Assembly (NCBI RefSeq): GCF_020833685.1
Contig: NZ_JACKZY010000001.1
Coordinates: 1,128,578 to 1,192,577 of the forward strand
Length of the DNA: 64,000 nucleotides
Reading direction: 5' to 3'
Origin: Nitratireductor sp. B36
Lineage (GTDB): Bacteria; Pseudomonadota; Alphaproteobacteria; Rhizobiales; Rhizobiaceae
Part shown: one piece after another, positions 9,100 to 17,117 of the stretch
Position numbering within the stretch: position 1 is the first letter of the stretch
Layout of the letters: the number at the start of each line of letters is the position of its first letter
The notes under the pieces: model-generated
The model's input: only the letters and a program-made list of their open reading frames with translations
What the model was told of the DNA's origin: nothing
The model's database searches: none
Translations under genes and position numbers: made by a program

Positions 9100-10140
9100 T
9101 CAACGCAACCCATTCTCACGTTCTATTGGAACGTCGAGGTCCCACAGACGAAAGATTTCTTTCCGTTCAAGCGCGCCGAGAAGCCTTCCGCCGGTCTTGG
9201 CTTCCAAGAGGGTAAGTTCCCCAAGAATGCGATTGCGGGCATTAAGGGTGAAAGGCCCCGGTCGCAAAACACCGTTCCGCCGGAACGGCCACCGCCAATC
9301 AGGTTTATTGCGAACCTCGGCGAGCCAGTTGCGAAAGTCTAGATAAGGTTTGAGACTAGTTTCACCAGCTTCAATTAGTGCTTCGGCGGACCGGTCCCGC
9401 CGAACGACGGTGCAAGTCCAACAGCCGAACCTTCCCGAAGCGCAGGGCGGAGCATCCGGTGCTTTTATCATCGGGCATTCCCCCGAAGCACCTCTATAGA
9501 TAGCTTCCAATTTTCTGTGGTCGATGCTGATGGGCCTCCCAAGCATAAAGACAGCGTCCCAGACGTTCCCGAGGTCGAGATCGATGATCGGAAGAAACAA
9601 GCGATATGCGTGCTTCCCCTCGCGCTGGAGCTGCCACATGCTGCCACCAGATTTCTTGATTGATCGGTCGCGCTGAGCACTTTCCGACCGACGCATGCCA
9701 AGAACGACGATGGCATCTTCCGCAGCTGCTTTCCCGATGAATTTTGCAACGGGTTTAATCCGCAGATTTTTTGTACACCACCTAAAACTGTTGGTAGGTG
9801 GTGGGTAACCTCGGCCTATTACCTTGACAAAAAACCGGTCACTTACCGGTGCTGTTAGAATATTTACTCTGAACGGAAGTCCTTCTTCACGGAATTCTTT
9901 TTTTAAACTGCGGAAAAGTGATCTAACGTATTGATCGAGTACGACATTTTCCACACCGGTGTCGCAGTATACGATGTCGACGAAACTTGGTCTCGGCCTC
10001 GCCTTTTGAAACGCTGCAGTGAAGATTTTAAGTGCCGCAGTAGAGTCCTTGCCCCCTGAGAAGCCAATGATCCACCGAGCGGACGCATTGTCCTCAAGTG
10101 CTGTCCTAGTCGCGGCTATTGCTTGGAGCGGATCGCTCAT
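9100..10140 (-). CDS. DndC-like PAPS-reductase-family protein (PP-loop, Fe-S)
   Basis: A 346-residue member of the PAPS reductase/ATP-pyrophosphatase superfamily. The PP-loop is WIIGFSGGKDSTAALK (motif at residues 28-35), and VVLGMRRSES follows near 145-154. Cysteines C122, C222, C233, C240 and C243 (ECP...CASGRFGCWTCTVV) match the 4Fe-4S ligand pattern of DndC, the ATP-pyrophosphatase of DNA phosphorothioate modification. No dndA, B, D or E lies nearby, and the protein is clearly shorter than standard DndC. The ATG at 10140 follows a GGGG-containing site at good spacing and overlaps the upstream membrane gene by 35 bases; a longer in-frame start lies at 10188. Sulfur transfer or nucleotide modification is likely, but the target is unknown. 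Confidence 0.8.
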   Translation of the reverse strand: MSDPLQAIAATRTALEDNASARWIIGFSGGKDSTAALKIFTAAFQKARPRPSFVDIVYCDTGVENVVLDQYVRSLFRSLKKEFREEGLPFRVNILTAPVSDRFFVKVIGRGYPPPTNSFRWCTKNLRIKPVAKFIGKAAAEDAIVVLGMRRSESAQRDRSIKKSGGSMWQLQREGKHAYRLFLPIIDLDLGNVWDAVFMLGRPISIDHRKLEAIYRGASGECPMIKAPDAPPCASGRFGCWTCTVVRRDRSAEALIEAGETSLKPYLDFRNWLAEVRNKPDWRWPFRRNGVLRPGPFTLNARNRILGELTLLEAKTGGRLLGALERKEIFRLWDLDVPIERENGLR

Positions 10141-10759
10141 AGACACCCCGCAGCTTGTCCCGAAGCGTGTCGAGATGATTGTGCTCAATTATTTCGATCT
10201 GCTGCTCACCGATTGATTGATGATACTTTGTGACACTAGAAGAACAGGGAAGAGTTATAAGCGATATGCTGGCAAATAGGATTGCAGCATACCACCCTCC
10301 ACTAAGCCCAACAAAGCCGCAGCCCAAGCTTGGTAATACCATCAAACCAGCTAGGACGCGTAAATCCGCAAGAGATGTCCATATATATCCATTAAAGTAT
10401 GCTTGAGACGACTTTACTTTCAAACTTTGATCACCATCAACCAGTGAAAAGAAGATACCACGAATTTTCTTCCATGAATAAATGTCGGGATCGTCATTCT
10501 CCCCTGCAATTTCTATCAGACGTTTGCGAAGCGCTTCGGTAACTTTTTTGAAATAATGACGATTTGACCACCGGCGGAACGGAAGAATATAATAGACCGC
10601 GCCTATAAGTAGAATATTGACCCCTCCCGCGGCCTCCTGGGCGTTTTCGGGCCAGTAGAATCCCCAAAGCCCAGTAGCGCATCCAAGTAGTCCATTGAGG
10701 ATCAGAATAATGATGCCAGGCGTAACAAGCCTGAGCCATTTAAGTGTCCCATGGGACAT
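10106..10759 (-). CDS. Predicted four-helix membrane protein of the DndC-like island
   Basis: A 217-residue protein I do not recognise. It has two hydrophobic hairpins: TM1 about residues 12-33 and TM2 about 45-62, then a charged cytoplasmic-type domain (residues 65-125, rich in Lys, Arg, Asp), then TM3 about 133-151 and TM4 about 155-172, and a soluble C-tail. The 2+2 layout with a central charged region recalls membrane effectors of some defence systems, but no family motif supports that. It is the first gene of the leftward three-gene set and overlaps the DndC-like gene, which implies coupled expression. Confidence 0.7.
   Translation of the reverse strand: MSHGTLKWLRLVTPGIIILILNGLLGCATGLWGFYWPENAQEAAGGVNILLIGAVYYILPFRRWSNRHYFKKVTEALRKRLIEIAGENDDPDIYSWKKIRGIFFSLVDGDQSLKVKSSQAYFNGYIWTSLADLRVLAGLMVLPSLGCGFVGLSGGWYAAILFASISLITLPCSSSVTKYHQSIGEQQIEIIEHNHLDTLRDKLRGVYERSAPSNSRD
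10745..10758. promoter_or_regulatory. 14-bp perfect palindrome over the first codons of the membrane gene
   Basis: TGTCCCATGGGACA reads the same on both strands and covers codons 1-5 of the island's first gene. It could be an operator or an mRNA hairpin that limits initiation. It might equally be chance within a coding start, so it is recorded as a candidate only. Confidence 0.3.
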
Positions 10760-10966
10760 CCCATTTCCCGCCCCGAGCTATTTGTTCAGTTCCCCAAAGC
10801 CTGCGATTAATAAGCTATTCAATCATTGGCAACCAAGCTAGGCAATATCTGGTACCGCACGATAGTGCAGATTGTTGCTTCGGTTATCTATCTTGGTGCT
10901 GGGCTCGCGCTATCCCCATTCACCACTCGTTTAGCCCAATTTTATCCCCGCCCCCAAAACCTCACC

Positions 10967-11240
10967 TATAATCCCCCCCATCGCCCTTGTCGGGAACCGG
11001 GTCCGGAGCCGGGGATCAGGAAGGGCGGCGGCAGCCTCCCCCTTGGGCATCGGTGGCTCAAGGCTTGTGAGGGCCCGCGAAAGGCCGGCGGCCGGTTGCA
11101 AGACCGGTTGCGGAGAAGCCGCTAGGGCGCACCCCGCCCGAGTGATCGGCCAACAGTCGGGACAGCGGCCGGACGGGCGGCCCGAGGGTCGCATAACTAC
11201 TTAAGACGCGCGACGCTTTGGCCGCCCGTCTTCCCGAAAC
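10967..11240 (+). other. GC-rich run of hairpins, possible structured RNA
   Basis: Within the 994-base gap before mutL, a TATAAT (10967-10972) is followed by a very GC-rich stretch with consecutive stem-loops. These include CCTTGGGC/GCTCAAGG (eight pairs with one wobble), CCGGT/ACCGG, GCGG/CCGC and GGGCG/CGCCC. The run closes with the perfect inverted repeat GACGGGCGGCC (11172-11182) and GGCCGCCCGTC (11220-11230), which encloses a second pair GTCGC/GCGAC. No -35 box is convincing. It does not match what I know of tRNA, tmRNA, SRP RNA, RNase P RNA or 6S RNA. It may be an unknown non-coding RNA or decayed repeat DNA. Confidence 0.35.
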
Positions 11241-11318
11241 TGTTCAAACCCCGGCGGCGAAGCCGCGCGGGAGCGGAGGTGTGCCCCCATGGAAAGCCGA
11301 CCCTGCCCGCATCTCCAC

Positions 11319-11471
11319 CCCCGTCATCCCGGAAGCCGCAGGCTATCCGGGACCCATTGGAAGAGCATGCAGGGCGCGGCCCGGGTCTCGCTCCCGCGCC
11401 AGCGCTTGCGCCCTCTGCGGCACCCGGCCCCGCTTCTCAATGGGTCCCGGGTCACGCCCGGGATGACGGGG
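11319..11471. repeat. Complete BIME-like palindromic element, family A
   Basis: Arms CCCCGTCATCCCGG (11319-11332) and CCGGGATGACGGGG (11458-11471) are perfect inverted repeats with the same inward GACCCATTG/CAATGGGTC pair as the element at 6599-6752. The enclosed spacer differs in sequence, so only the ends are conserved between copies. Confidence 0.75.
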
Positions 11472-11497
11472 CGTGGGGAGGGTGAACGCCGACACAG

Positions 11498-11601
11498 CCC
11501 TCATCCTGAGCTTGTCGAAGGGCGAGGGCGGCATGAAGTGCGGCAGCGGCAAACGTGCTGCATGCCTTCACCCCCGCCCTTCGACAAGCTCAGGATGAGG
11601 G
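11498..11601. repeat. Inverted pair of the 27-bp repeat family B
   Basis: Two 27-bp arms (11498-11524 and 11575-11601) are exact reverse complements, each containing CCTTCGACAAGCTCAGGATG on one strand, separated by 50 bases. The second arm is identical to the single copy at 6416-6442. Confidence 0.75.
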
Positions 11602-11668
11602 TGAAGGCACGGTGATGCGGCGATTGAAGGAAACGCACCAGCGCTCGCCCCTCATCCGCCTACCGGCA

Positions 11669-11694
11669 CCTTCTCCCCACAGGTGGGGAGAAGG
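11669..11694. repeat. Perfect 26-bp palindrome before mutL
   Basis: CCTTCTCCCCAC, AG, GTGGGGAGAAGG: a perfect 12-bp stem with a two-base centre, 60 bases before the mutL start. Such CTCCCC palindromes are common intergenic repeats in these genomes. The mutL promoter has little room and may overlap it. Confidence 0.65.
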
Positions 11695-11753
11695 CGGCCT
11701 TCATCACCGCCCCACCCTTCTCCCCACCCCCGAATCCCCTTAAAATCGCGGCC

Positions 11754-13610
11754 ATGACCACAGCCCCCCGCACCATCCGCCAGCTCACCGATACCGTGAT
11801 CAACCAGATCGCCGCTGGCGAGGTGATCGAGCGGCCGGCGAGTGTGGTGAAGGAGCTGGTGGAAAACGCGCTCGATGCGGGCGCGACACGCATCGAGGTG
11901 GCGACAGCCGGCGGCGGGCTTTCGCTGATCCGCGTCACCGACAATGGCGGCGGCATGCCGCCGGAAGAGCTGCCGCTCGCCGTCTCGCGCCATTGCACGT
12001 CGAAACTCACCGACGACATTCACGACATTCGCTCGCTCGGCTTTCGTGGCGAGGCGCTGCCCTCCATCGGCTCGGTGGCGCGGCTTTCGCTGCGCTCGCG
12101 GCCCGAAGGGGCCGACAGTGCGGCGGAGATTTCCGTTGAGGGCGGGCGCGTTTCGGCGGTGAAGCCCGTCGCCGCCAATCGCGGCACGACGGTGGAGGTG
12201 CGCGACCTCTTTTTCGCCACGCCCGCAAGGCTGAAATTCATGAAAAGCGAGCGCGCCGAAACCGCCGCCATCACCGAGGTGGTGAAGCGCATGGCGCTCG
12301 CCTTCCCCCATGTGCGCTTCACGCTGACAGGCACCGACCGCAACACGCTGGAGCTGCCCGCCGTGCCCGCCGATGGCGAGGGGCTTCTGCGCCGCATCGC
12401 GCAGGTGATGGGCCGCGACTTTGCCGAAAACACGCTGCCCATCGAGGCCGAACGTGAAGGCGTTGCCCTTTCAGGCCATGCGTCGATCCCCTCCTTTTCG
12501 CGCGGCAATGCGATGCTGCAATATTTCTATGTGAATGGCCGGCCCGTGCGCGACAAGCTTCTGACCGGGGCCATTCGCGGCGCCTATATGGATGCGCTGC
12601 CGCGCGACCGGCATGCGGTGGCGGCGCTGTTCATCACGCTCGATCCGGCGCTGGTCGATGTCAATGTGCACCCGGCCAAGGCCGATGTGCGCTTTCGCGA
12701 TCCGGGGCTGGTGCGCGGGCTGATCGTCGGCGCGATCCGCCATGCGCTGGAAATCAGCGGCATGCGCGCCTCCACCTCCGGGGCCGACGCCATGCTCGCC
12801 GCCTTCCAGAGGACGGAGCAGCGGGCAGCGGGCCACGCCGCACCGCAGCGCTATACGCCGCCGCCGCGCCCTGAGCATGGCTGGAGTGCGACCACCTCCC
12901 CCACCCGCCCGCTGGAGATGAGCACGGCACCGGGCTTTGCCGAGCCCGGCCAGGCGGCGTTCGATGTGGGGTCGGCCCTTTCCGCCGATGCGCGTGCGGG
13001 CGAAGCGGAGGCGGCACCCGAATTGATGCGCACCCCGCTGGGGGCCGCGCGGGCGCAGGTGCATGAGAATTACATCGTCGCGCAGACGGAGGATTCGCTC
13101 GTCATCGTCGACCAGCACGCCGCCCATGAGCGGCTTGTCTATGAGGCGCTGAAAGAGGCGCTGCATGCCCGTCCGCTCCCCGCGCAGATGCTGCTGTTGC
13201 CGGAGATCGTCGACATGCCGGAGGAGGATGCCGACCGGCTGTCCGCCCATGCGGACTTCCTCGCCCGGTTCGGGCTGGGGCTGGAGCGGTTCGGCCCCGG
13301 CGCCATCGCCGTGCGCGAAACGCCCTCCATGCTTGGCAAGGTGGATGTGCCGCAGCTTGTGCGCGATCTCGCCGACGAGATTGCCGAAAACGACACCGCC
13401 GACACGCTGAAGGAGCGGATCGACCACATCGCCGCCACCATGGCCTGCCATGGCTCGGTGCGCTCTGGCCGGCGGCTCAGGGCGGAAGAGATGAACGCGC
13501 TGCTCCGCCAGATGGAGGCGACGCCCGGCTCCGGCACGTGCAATCACGGCCGCCCGACCTATATCGAGTTGAAGCTGACCGATATTGAACGGTTGTTCGG
13601 GCGGCGGTGA
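11754..13610 (+). CDS. mutL: DNA mismatch repair protein MutL
   Basis: A 618-residue GHKL ATPase that links MutS mismatch recognition to downstream repair. The N-terminus shows the ATP site: [27 protein letters not shown] (motif I, catalytic Glu), [11 protein letters not shown] (motif II) and [15 protein letters not shown] (motif III). The linker (about residues 340-420) is Pro/Ala-rich and variable. The C-terminal dimerisation domain contains [21 protein letters not shown] and the GSVRSGRRL and [11 protein letters not shown]-type ends. The ATG at 11754 gives the usual length. It appears monocistronic or leads into the small DUF2093 gene 62 bases downstream. Confidence 0.97.
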   Translation: MTTAPRTIRQLTDTVINQIAAGEVIERPASVVKELVENALDAGATRIEVATAGGGLSLIRVTDNGGGMPPEELPLAVSRHCTSKLTDDIHDIRSLGFRGEALPSIGSVARLSLRSRPEGADSAAEISVEGGRVSAVKPVAANRGTTVEVRDLFFATPARLKFMKSERAETAAITEVVKRMALAFPHVRFTLTGTDRNTLELPAVPADGEGLLRRIAQVMGRDFAENTLPIEAEREGVALSGHASIPSFSRGNAMLQYFYVNGRPVRDKLLTGAIRGAYMDALPRDRHAVAALFITLDPALVDVNVHPAKADVRFRDPGLVRGLIVGAIRHALEISGMRASTSGADAMLAAFQRTEQRAAGHAAPQRYTPPPRPEHGWSATTSPTRPLEMSTAPGFAEPGQAAFDVGSALSADARAGEAEAAPELMRTPLGAARAQVHENYIVAQTEDSLVIVDQHAAHERLVYEALKEALHARPLPAQMLLLPEIVDMPEEDADRLSAHADFLARFGLGLERFGPGAIAVRETPSMLGKVDVPQLVRDLADEIAENDTADTLKERIDHIAATMACHGSVRSGRRLRAEEMNALLRQMEATPGSGTCNHGRPTYIELKLTDIERLFGRR

Positions 13611-13672
13611 GGCGAGATGCTTGACCTCTGCTTCGAAATATGGCGCAAGGAACCCGATGAGAGGTTTTACCG

Positions 13673-13903
13673 ATGAACCGTTTTGAAGGACCCGGCGCCC
13701 GCGAGGCGCGCATTCGCTATCTGGATGGCGATTTTCAGGTCATGACGCCCGGCGCCTTCGTGCGCTGCGCCGTGACCGAACAGCCGATCCAGCTCGACGA
13801 TCTGAAATACTGGAGTGTTGAGCGACAGGAAGCCTATGTGAACGCCGACACCTCGCTCGCCCGCGAGCTGGAAATGCATCCGGAACTCAGGAAGCGCGGA
13901 TAG
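13673..13903 (+). CDS. DUF2093 family protein
   Basis: A 76-residue acidic protein matching the DUF2093 family of small alphaproteobacterial proteins, by the pattern ARIRYLDGDFQVMTPGAFVRCAVT, then IQLDDLKYWSVERQEAYV. No enzymatic role is known to me. The length is normal, and the start ATG follows a GAGAGG purine tract at about ten bases. It sits between mutL and the convergent lpxK, separated from lpxK by a tandem hairpin repeat. Confidence 0.85.
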   Translation: MNRFEGPGAREARIRYLDGDFQVMTPGAFVRCAVTEQPIQLDDLKYWSVERQEAYVNADTSLARELEMHPELRKRG

Positions 13904-13914
13904 AGCATTTTGCA

Positions 13915-13956
13915 GTCAGGTGGCATCACCTGACGTCCGCACAAATGCGGAAAAAC
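13915..13956. repeat. Tandem hairpin repeat between convergent genes
   Basis: GTCAGGTG-GCAT-CACCTGAC (13915-13934) is a perfect 8-bp hairpin. It is followed by CCGCA-CAAA-TGCGG (13937-13950) and an AAAAAC tract. A near copy lies at 8093-8132. The position between convergent DUF2093 and lpxK could suit transcription termination, but neither strand has a T-tract after the stem, so I class it as a dispersed repeat. Confidence 0.55.
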
Positions 13957-13965
13957 AAGAGACAC

Positions 13966-14991
13966 CTATTTCAGAATGCGCTCGCGCCAGGCCTCTATCG
14001 TGCTTTCGATGATGGTCACCGGCATGTCGGGCGCATCGAACTGCGCTTCCACCTGCAGCACGCGGCAGTGTTCGGCCAGCGCAGAAAGCGCCTCGCTCCC
14101 GCCGCGCAGCCGCACCATGTCCTTCTCGGTGGTGATGAGCTGAAGCTCCCCCTTCTCCGCCGCCGCGATCAGGTCGCGCGCATCGTCATCGTCAAAGGGG
14201 TGGTGATCGGGGAAACTCCGCGCCTCCACCACCGCGCCGCCGGCTTGCGCGACACTGTCGAAGAATTTCGTCGGATTGCCGATCCCGGCAAAGGCCAGAA
14301 ACCGCCCGCCCTTGATCGCGCGCACGCCGCGCGGCTTGAGTCGGGCCTGAAACACCGGTCGCCCCGCCCGCGAGGCCTTGCGCACCACATGGTCGGCAGC
14401 ACTCCCTTCGCCCATTGTGAGAAGGGCGTCGGCATAGCGCAGCTGGTCGATCAGCCGTGCTCTCAAAGGCCCGCCGGGAATGACATGGCCATTGCCCAGC
14501 CCGCGCCGCGCATCCACCACCATCACCGCATAATCCATGTGCAGCCGCGCGCTCTGGAACCCATCGTCCATGATGATGAAGTCGCAGCCCATGCCGATCA
14601 GCTCCCGCGCGCCCGTCAGGCGGTCGGGGGCGACCAGTGTGGGCGCATGCCGCGCCAGAAGCAGGGGCTCGTCGCCGACATGGCGCGAAAGATCCTTCTT
14701 CGCATCCACCAGATGCGCCACCGTCATCGAGCCGCCATGCCCGCGGGTGAGGAACCCGGGCTTGCGTCCGAGTTTCTTCGCCTGTTTTGCGAGCGCGATG
14801 GAAACCGGCGTCTTGCCCTCGCCGCCGACGGTGAAGTTGCCGACACACAGGACTGGCACAGCCACCTTCGCCCGCTTTGCCGAGGCCATCCGGTATCCGG
14901 CCACGAGGCCATAGAGCGCTGACAGCGGCGAAAGGCTCCAGGCCCGCCAGTCTGCCGCCTCCCACCAGAATGGAGGTGCCTCGCTAGCCAT
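13966..14991 (-). CDS. lpxK: Tetraacyldisaccharide 4'-kinase
   Basis: A 341-residue inner-membrane kinase that phosphorylates the 4' position of the lipid A disaccharide. The Walker A motif is GNFTVGGEGKTPVSIAL (residues 51-67). Further family segments are FLTRGHGGS, VGDEPLLLARHAPT and DDGFQSARLHMDYAVMVVD, the last containing the conserved DDGFQ. I chose the ATG at 14991 (MASEAPPFWWEAADWRAW), the usual LpxK N-terminus; a start at 15009 would add six residues. It overlaps the end of waaA by eight bases and is last in the leftward LPS run. Confidence 0.95.
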   Translation of the reverse strand: MASEAPPFWWEAADWRAWSLSPLSALYGLVAGYRMASAKRAKVAVPVLCVGNFTVGGEGKTPVSIALAKQAKKLGRKPGFLTRGHGGSMTVAHLVDAKKDLSRHVGDEPLLLARHAPTLVAPDRLTGARELIGMGCDFIIMDDGFQSARLHMDYAVMVVDARRGLGNGHVIPGGPLRARLIDQLRYADALLTMGEGSAADHVVRKASRAGRPVFQARLKPRGVRAIKGGRFLAFAGIGNPTKFFDSVAQAGGAVVEARSFPDHHPFDDDDARDLIAAAEKGELQLITTEKDMVRLRGGSEALSALAEHCRVLQVEAQFDAPDMPVTIIESTIEAWRERILK

Positions 14992-16303
14992 GCCCCTCGC
15001 CGCCCTCAAGCCTGCTCTTGACGATCAGCGGATGGATATAGGGGTCGAGCGCCTGCAGCGTGCGGTTCAGCGCGCCAGACATATCGTCGACTGCAGCGCG
15101 CCCCGCCTTGATCATGGTGCGGCGCGCCGAATAATTGTTGAGAAGGAAGTTCACGCCACCGGCCAGCATCTCGCCATCGCGCACCAGCCGCGCCCCGCCG
15201 GCGTCGATCAGCCGGCGATAGGCATCGCGGAAGTTCTGCACATTGCAGCCAGAAAGCACCGCTGTACCGAGCCGAGCCGGCTCGATCGGGTTTTGCCCCC
15301 CCGATTGCGCCAGAGAGCGTCCGACAAAGGCCACTTCGGTCAGTCTGAGATAAAGTCCCATCTCACCGATCGTATCGCCGAGAAGAATGTCCGTCTCCGG
15401 CAGGACCGTATCGTTACGGCTGCGCCGCGCCACCTTCAGGCCGCGCGCCGTGAATTCCTCTTCCAGCCCCTCGGCCCGCTCGGGGTGCCGGGGGACGATG
15501 ATGGTCAGCAGATCGGGATGACGGGACTTGAGTTTCGTATGCACATCGGCGGCAATCGTCTCCTCGCCTTCATGGGTGGAGACGGCAGCCCAGGTTTCGC
15601 GTTCGCCGATCTGCTCTTCGAGTGTGGCGAGCGCTTCCTGCTCCACCGGCGGCGCATGGGTGTCGACCTTGAGGTTGCCCGAAACCGTCACCGGTCTCGC
15701 CCCCAGTGTGCGGAAACGTTCTCCATCCACTTCAGACTGGGCCACCACATGGGCGAGGTTCTCAAAAAGCGCCTCGGCAAGAAAGGCCCGTTTTTTCCAG
15801 CGCTCGAAGGATCGGTCCGAAAGCCGGCCATTGACGAGCACCTGCGGCACACGCCGTGCACCGAGTTCGAGAATCGTCATCGGCCAGATTTCCGACTCGG
15901 CCATGATGGCGAGATCCGGCTGCCAGTGGTTGAGAAAACGGCTGACAGCCGGTTTCAGATCGAGCGGCACATATTGATGGATCACGTCACCACCAAGGCG
16001 CTCTTCGGCCACTTGAGCCGAGGTCACCGTGCCGGTGGTCAAAACGATGTTGATCCCGTAGCCCAGAAGATGCTCGATCAGGCCGATCACGGCCATGGTT
16101 TCGCCCACACTGGCCGCATGCATCCAGATAAGAGGGCCATCGGGACGCGGGTGGCCTGCCCGGCCATAGCGCTCATGACGGCGCACACGGTCTTCCTTGC
16201 CCTTGCCGGCACGCCAGACAATGTAGCCTCCAACCATGGGAAAGGCTGCGGCACCGGCCCAGCGATAGGTTGTGAGGATGGCGCGCGCCCAGCGTTCACT
16301 CAT
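14984..16303 (-). CDS. waaA: 3-deoxy-D-manno-octulosonic acid transferase (Kdo transferase)
   Basis: A 439-residue membrane-anchored GT30 glycosyltransferase that adds Kdo to lipid IVA. An N-terminal hydrophobic anchor (about residues 12-28) precedes the acceptor domain with WMHAASVGETMAVIGLIEHL and LTTGTVTSAQVAEERLG. The C-terminal GT-B half has IIVPRHPERAEGLEEEF and FVGRSLAQSGGQNPIEPA, the signature donor-binding loop. Length and order are normal for rhizobial waaA. It is followed by lpxK with overlap and preceded four bases away by the acyltransferase gene. Confidence 0.95.
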   Translation of the reverse strand: MSERWARAILTTYRWAGAAAFPMVGGYIVWRAGKGKEDRVRRHERYGRAGHPRPDGPLIWMHAASVGETMAVIGLIEHLLGYGINIVLTTGTVTSAQVAEERLGGDVIHQYVPLDLKPAVSRFLNHWQPDLAIMAESEIWPMTILELGARRVPQVLVNGRLSDRSFERWKKRAFLAEALFENLAHVVAQSEVDGERFRTLGARPVTVSGNLKVDTHAPPVEQEALATLEEQIGERETWAAVSTHEGEETIAADVHTKLKSRHPDLLTIIVPRHPERAEGLEEEFTARGLKVARRSRNDTVLPETDILLGDTIGEMGLYLRLTEVAFVGRSLAQSGGQNPIEPARLGTAVLSGCNVQNFRDAYRRLIDAGGARLVRDGEMLAGGVNFLLNNYSARRTMIKAGRAAVDDMSGALNRTLQALDPYIHPLIVKSRLEGGEGHG

Positions 16304-16306
16304 GGC

Positions 16307-17092
16307 TCACTGACCGTCGACCAGAGAATAAGCCTGCCGCGTCGCTTCGTTGAGTGCCTTGGTCACCTCGCGGCGCTTTTCTTCCATCACCGTCTCATCG
16401 GCGTCCGGCGTCACATAGATAGGCTCGCCCAGGATCACCGCGCTGCGGCCGAATGGCAGGTTGATCGTGGTCTTGTCCCAGGTCCGCTCCAGCACCTTGC
16501 GGCGGCTCGTGGCAATTGCGACAGGCACGATCGGGCGGCCCGAAATGCGCGCCAGGGTGACGATGCCAAGCCCCGCCTCACGCGGCGTGCCATGCGGTAT
16601 GTCCGCGATCATCGCCACATTGCATCCGCGGTCGATCGTCCTTTTCAGCATGATCAGCGCTTTGGCGCCGCCTTTGCGGATATCGCGTTCGCCTTTCCGG
16701 CCACCGGATCCGCGCACGGTCTCGAAACCGAGTTTCTCCGCCACCAGCGCGTTCAGCTCTGCATCGGCGCTGCGCGAGAAAAGCGCCACGATCTTGTGTT
16801 TTCTGGGATTGATGGCCGGGCCCAGAATGTGCTGTCCATGCCAGAGTGCGGCAATGGCGGGCGAATGTGCATCGATGGCCGCCTGCAGGTCATGCGATCC
16901 CTTGACGCGCGGATTGGTGCGGTCGATCAGGCGAATTGCGCCCGCCATGAGCGTTGCCAGCGCCTGTTTTACAAAGCGCGACTTCGCCAGCGGCTTGCGG
17001 ACGCGGCGCCAGAGCTCCTTTAAGGGGCGGCGGCCAGTCTTCTTGCGATTGGCGGTCATGGCAGGAGAAGGCGCGGTCGCCTTGTTTTCCAT
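16307..17092 (-). CDS. Lysophospholipid acyltransferase family protein (DUF374 type)
   Basis: A 261-residue protein resembling the DUF374 group of LPLAT-type acyltransferases. Visible signs are the conserved IAALWHGQHILGPAI segment, SRSADAELNALVAEKLGFETVRGSGG, and MIADIPHGTPREAGLGIVTLARISGRPIVPV. A hydrophobic segment near residues 40-56 probably anchors it to the inner membrane. Position just before waaA suggests a role in lipid A acylation or modification. I chose the ATG at 17092, preceded by AAGGA; a much longer in-frame start at 17272 would overlap DUF4170 fully and is unlikely. Confidence 0.85.
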   Translation of the reverse strand: MENKATAPSPAMTANRKKTGRRPLKELWRRVRKPLAKSRFVKQALATLMAGAIRLIDRTNPRVKGSHDLQAAIDAHSPAIAALWHGQHILGPAINPRKHKIVALFSRSADAELNALVAEKLGFETVRGSGGRKGERDIRKGGAKALIMLKRTIDRGCNVAMIADIPHGTPREAGLGIVTLARISGRPIVPVAIATSRRKVLERTWDKTTINLPFGRSAVILGEPIYVTPDADETVMEEKRREVTKALNEATRQAYSLVDGQ

Positions 17093-17117
17093 ATGCGGTT
17101 CCTTGCTACCCCTGGGG

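Noticed and set aside
8431-10759. Complete Dnd phosphorothioation system
   Set aside because: Only a DndC-like protein is present; no cysteine desulfurase, DndD-type ATPase, DndE or DndB can be seen in the window.
10931-11194. 87-residue minus-strand open frame in the mutL upstream region
   Set aside because: It has no Shine-Dalgarno, biased Pro/Arg/Gly composition and overlaps the hairpin series; not convincing as a gene.
10967-11240. SRP RNA, RNase P RNA, tmRNA or 6S RNA
   Set aside because: The conserved cores I know for these RNAs (for example GGAAGGAAGCAGC of SRP RNA or GAGGAAAGTCC of RNase P RNA) are not present on either strand.
13915-13956. Rho-independent terminator between DUF2093 and lpxK
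   Set aside because: The stems are good but no T-tract follows on either strand, and a near copy exists upstream of gcdH, so a dispersed repeat explains it better.
14990-17023. 677-residue open frame on the plus strand
   Set aside because: It lies wholly opposite waaA and the acyltransferase gene, is His/Arg-rich and shows no family motif. It is an antisense shadow caused by high GC.
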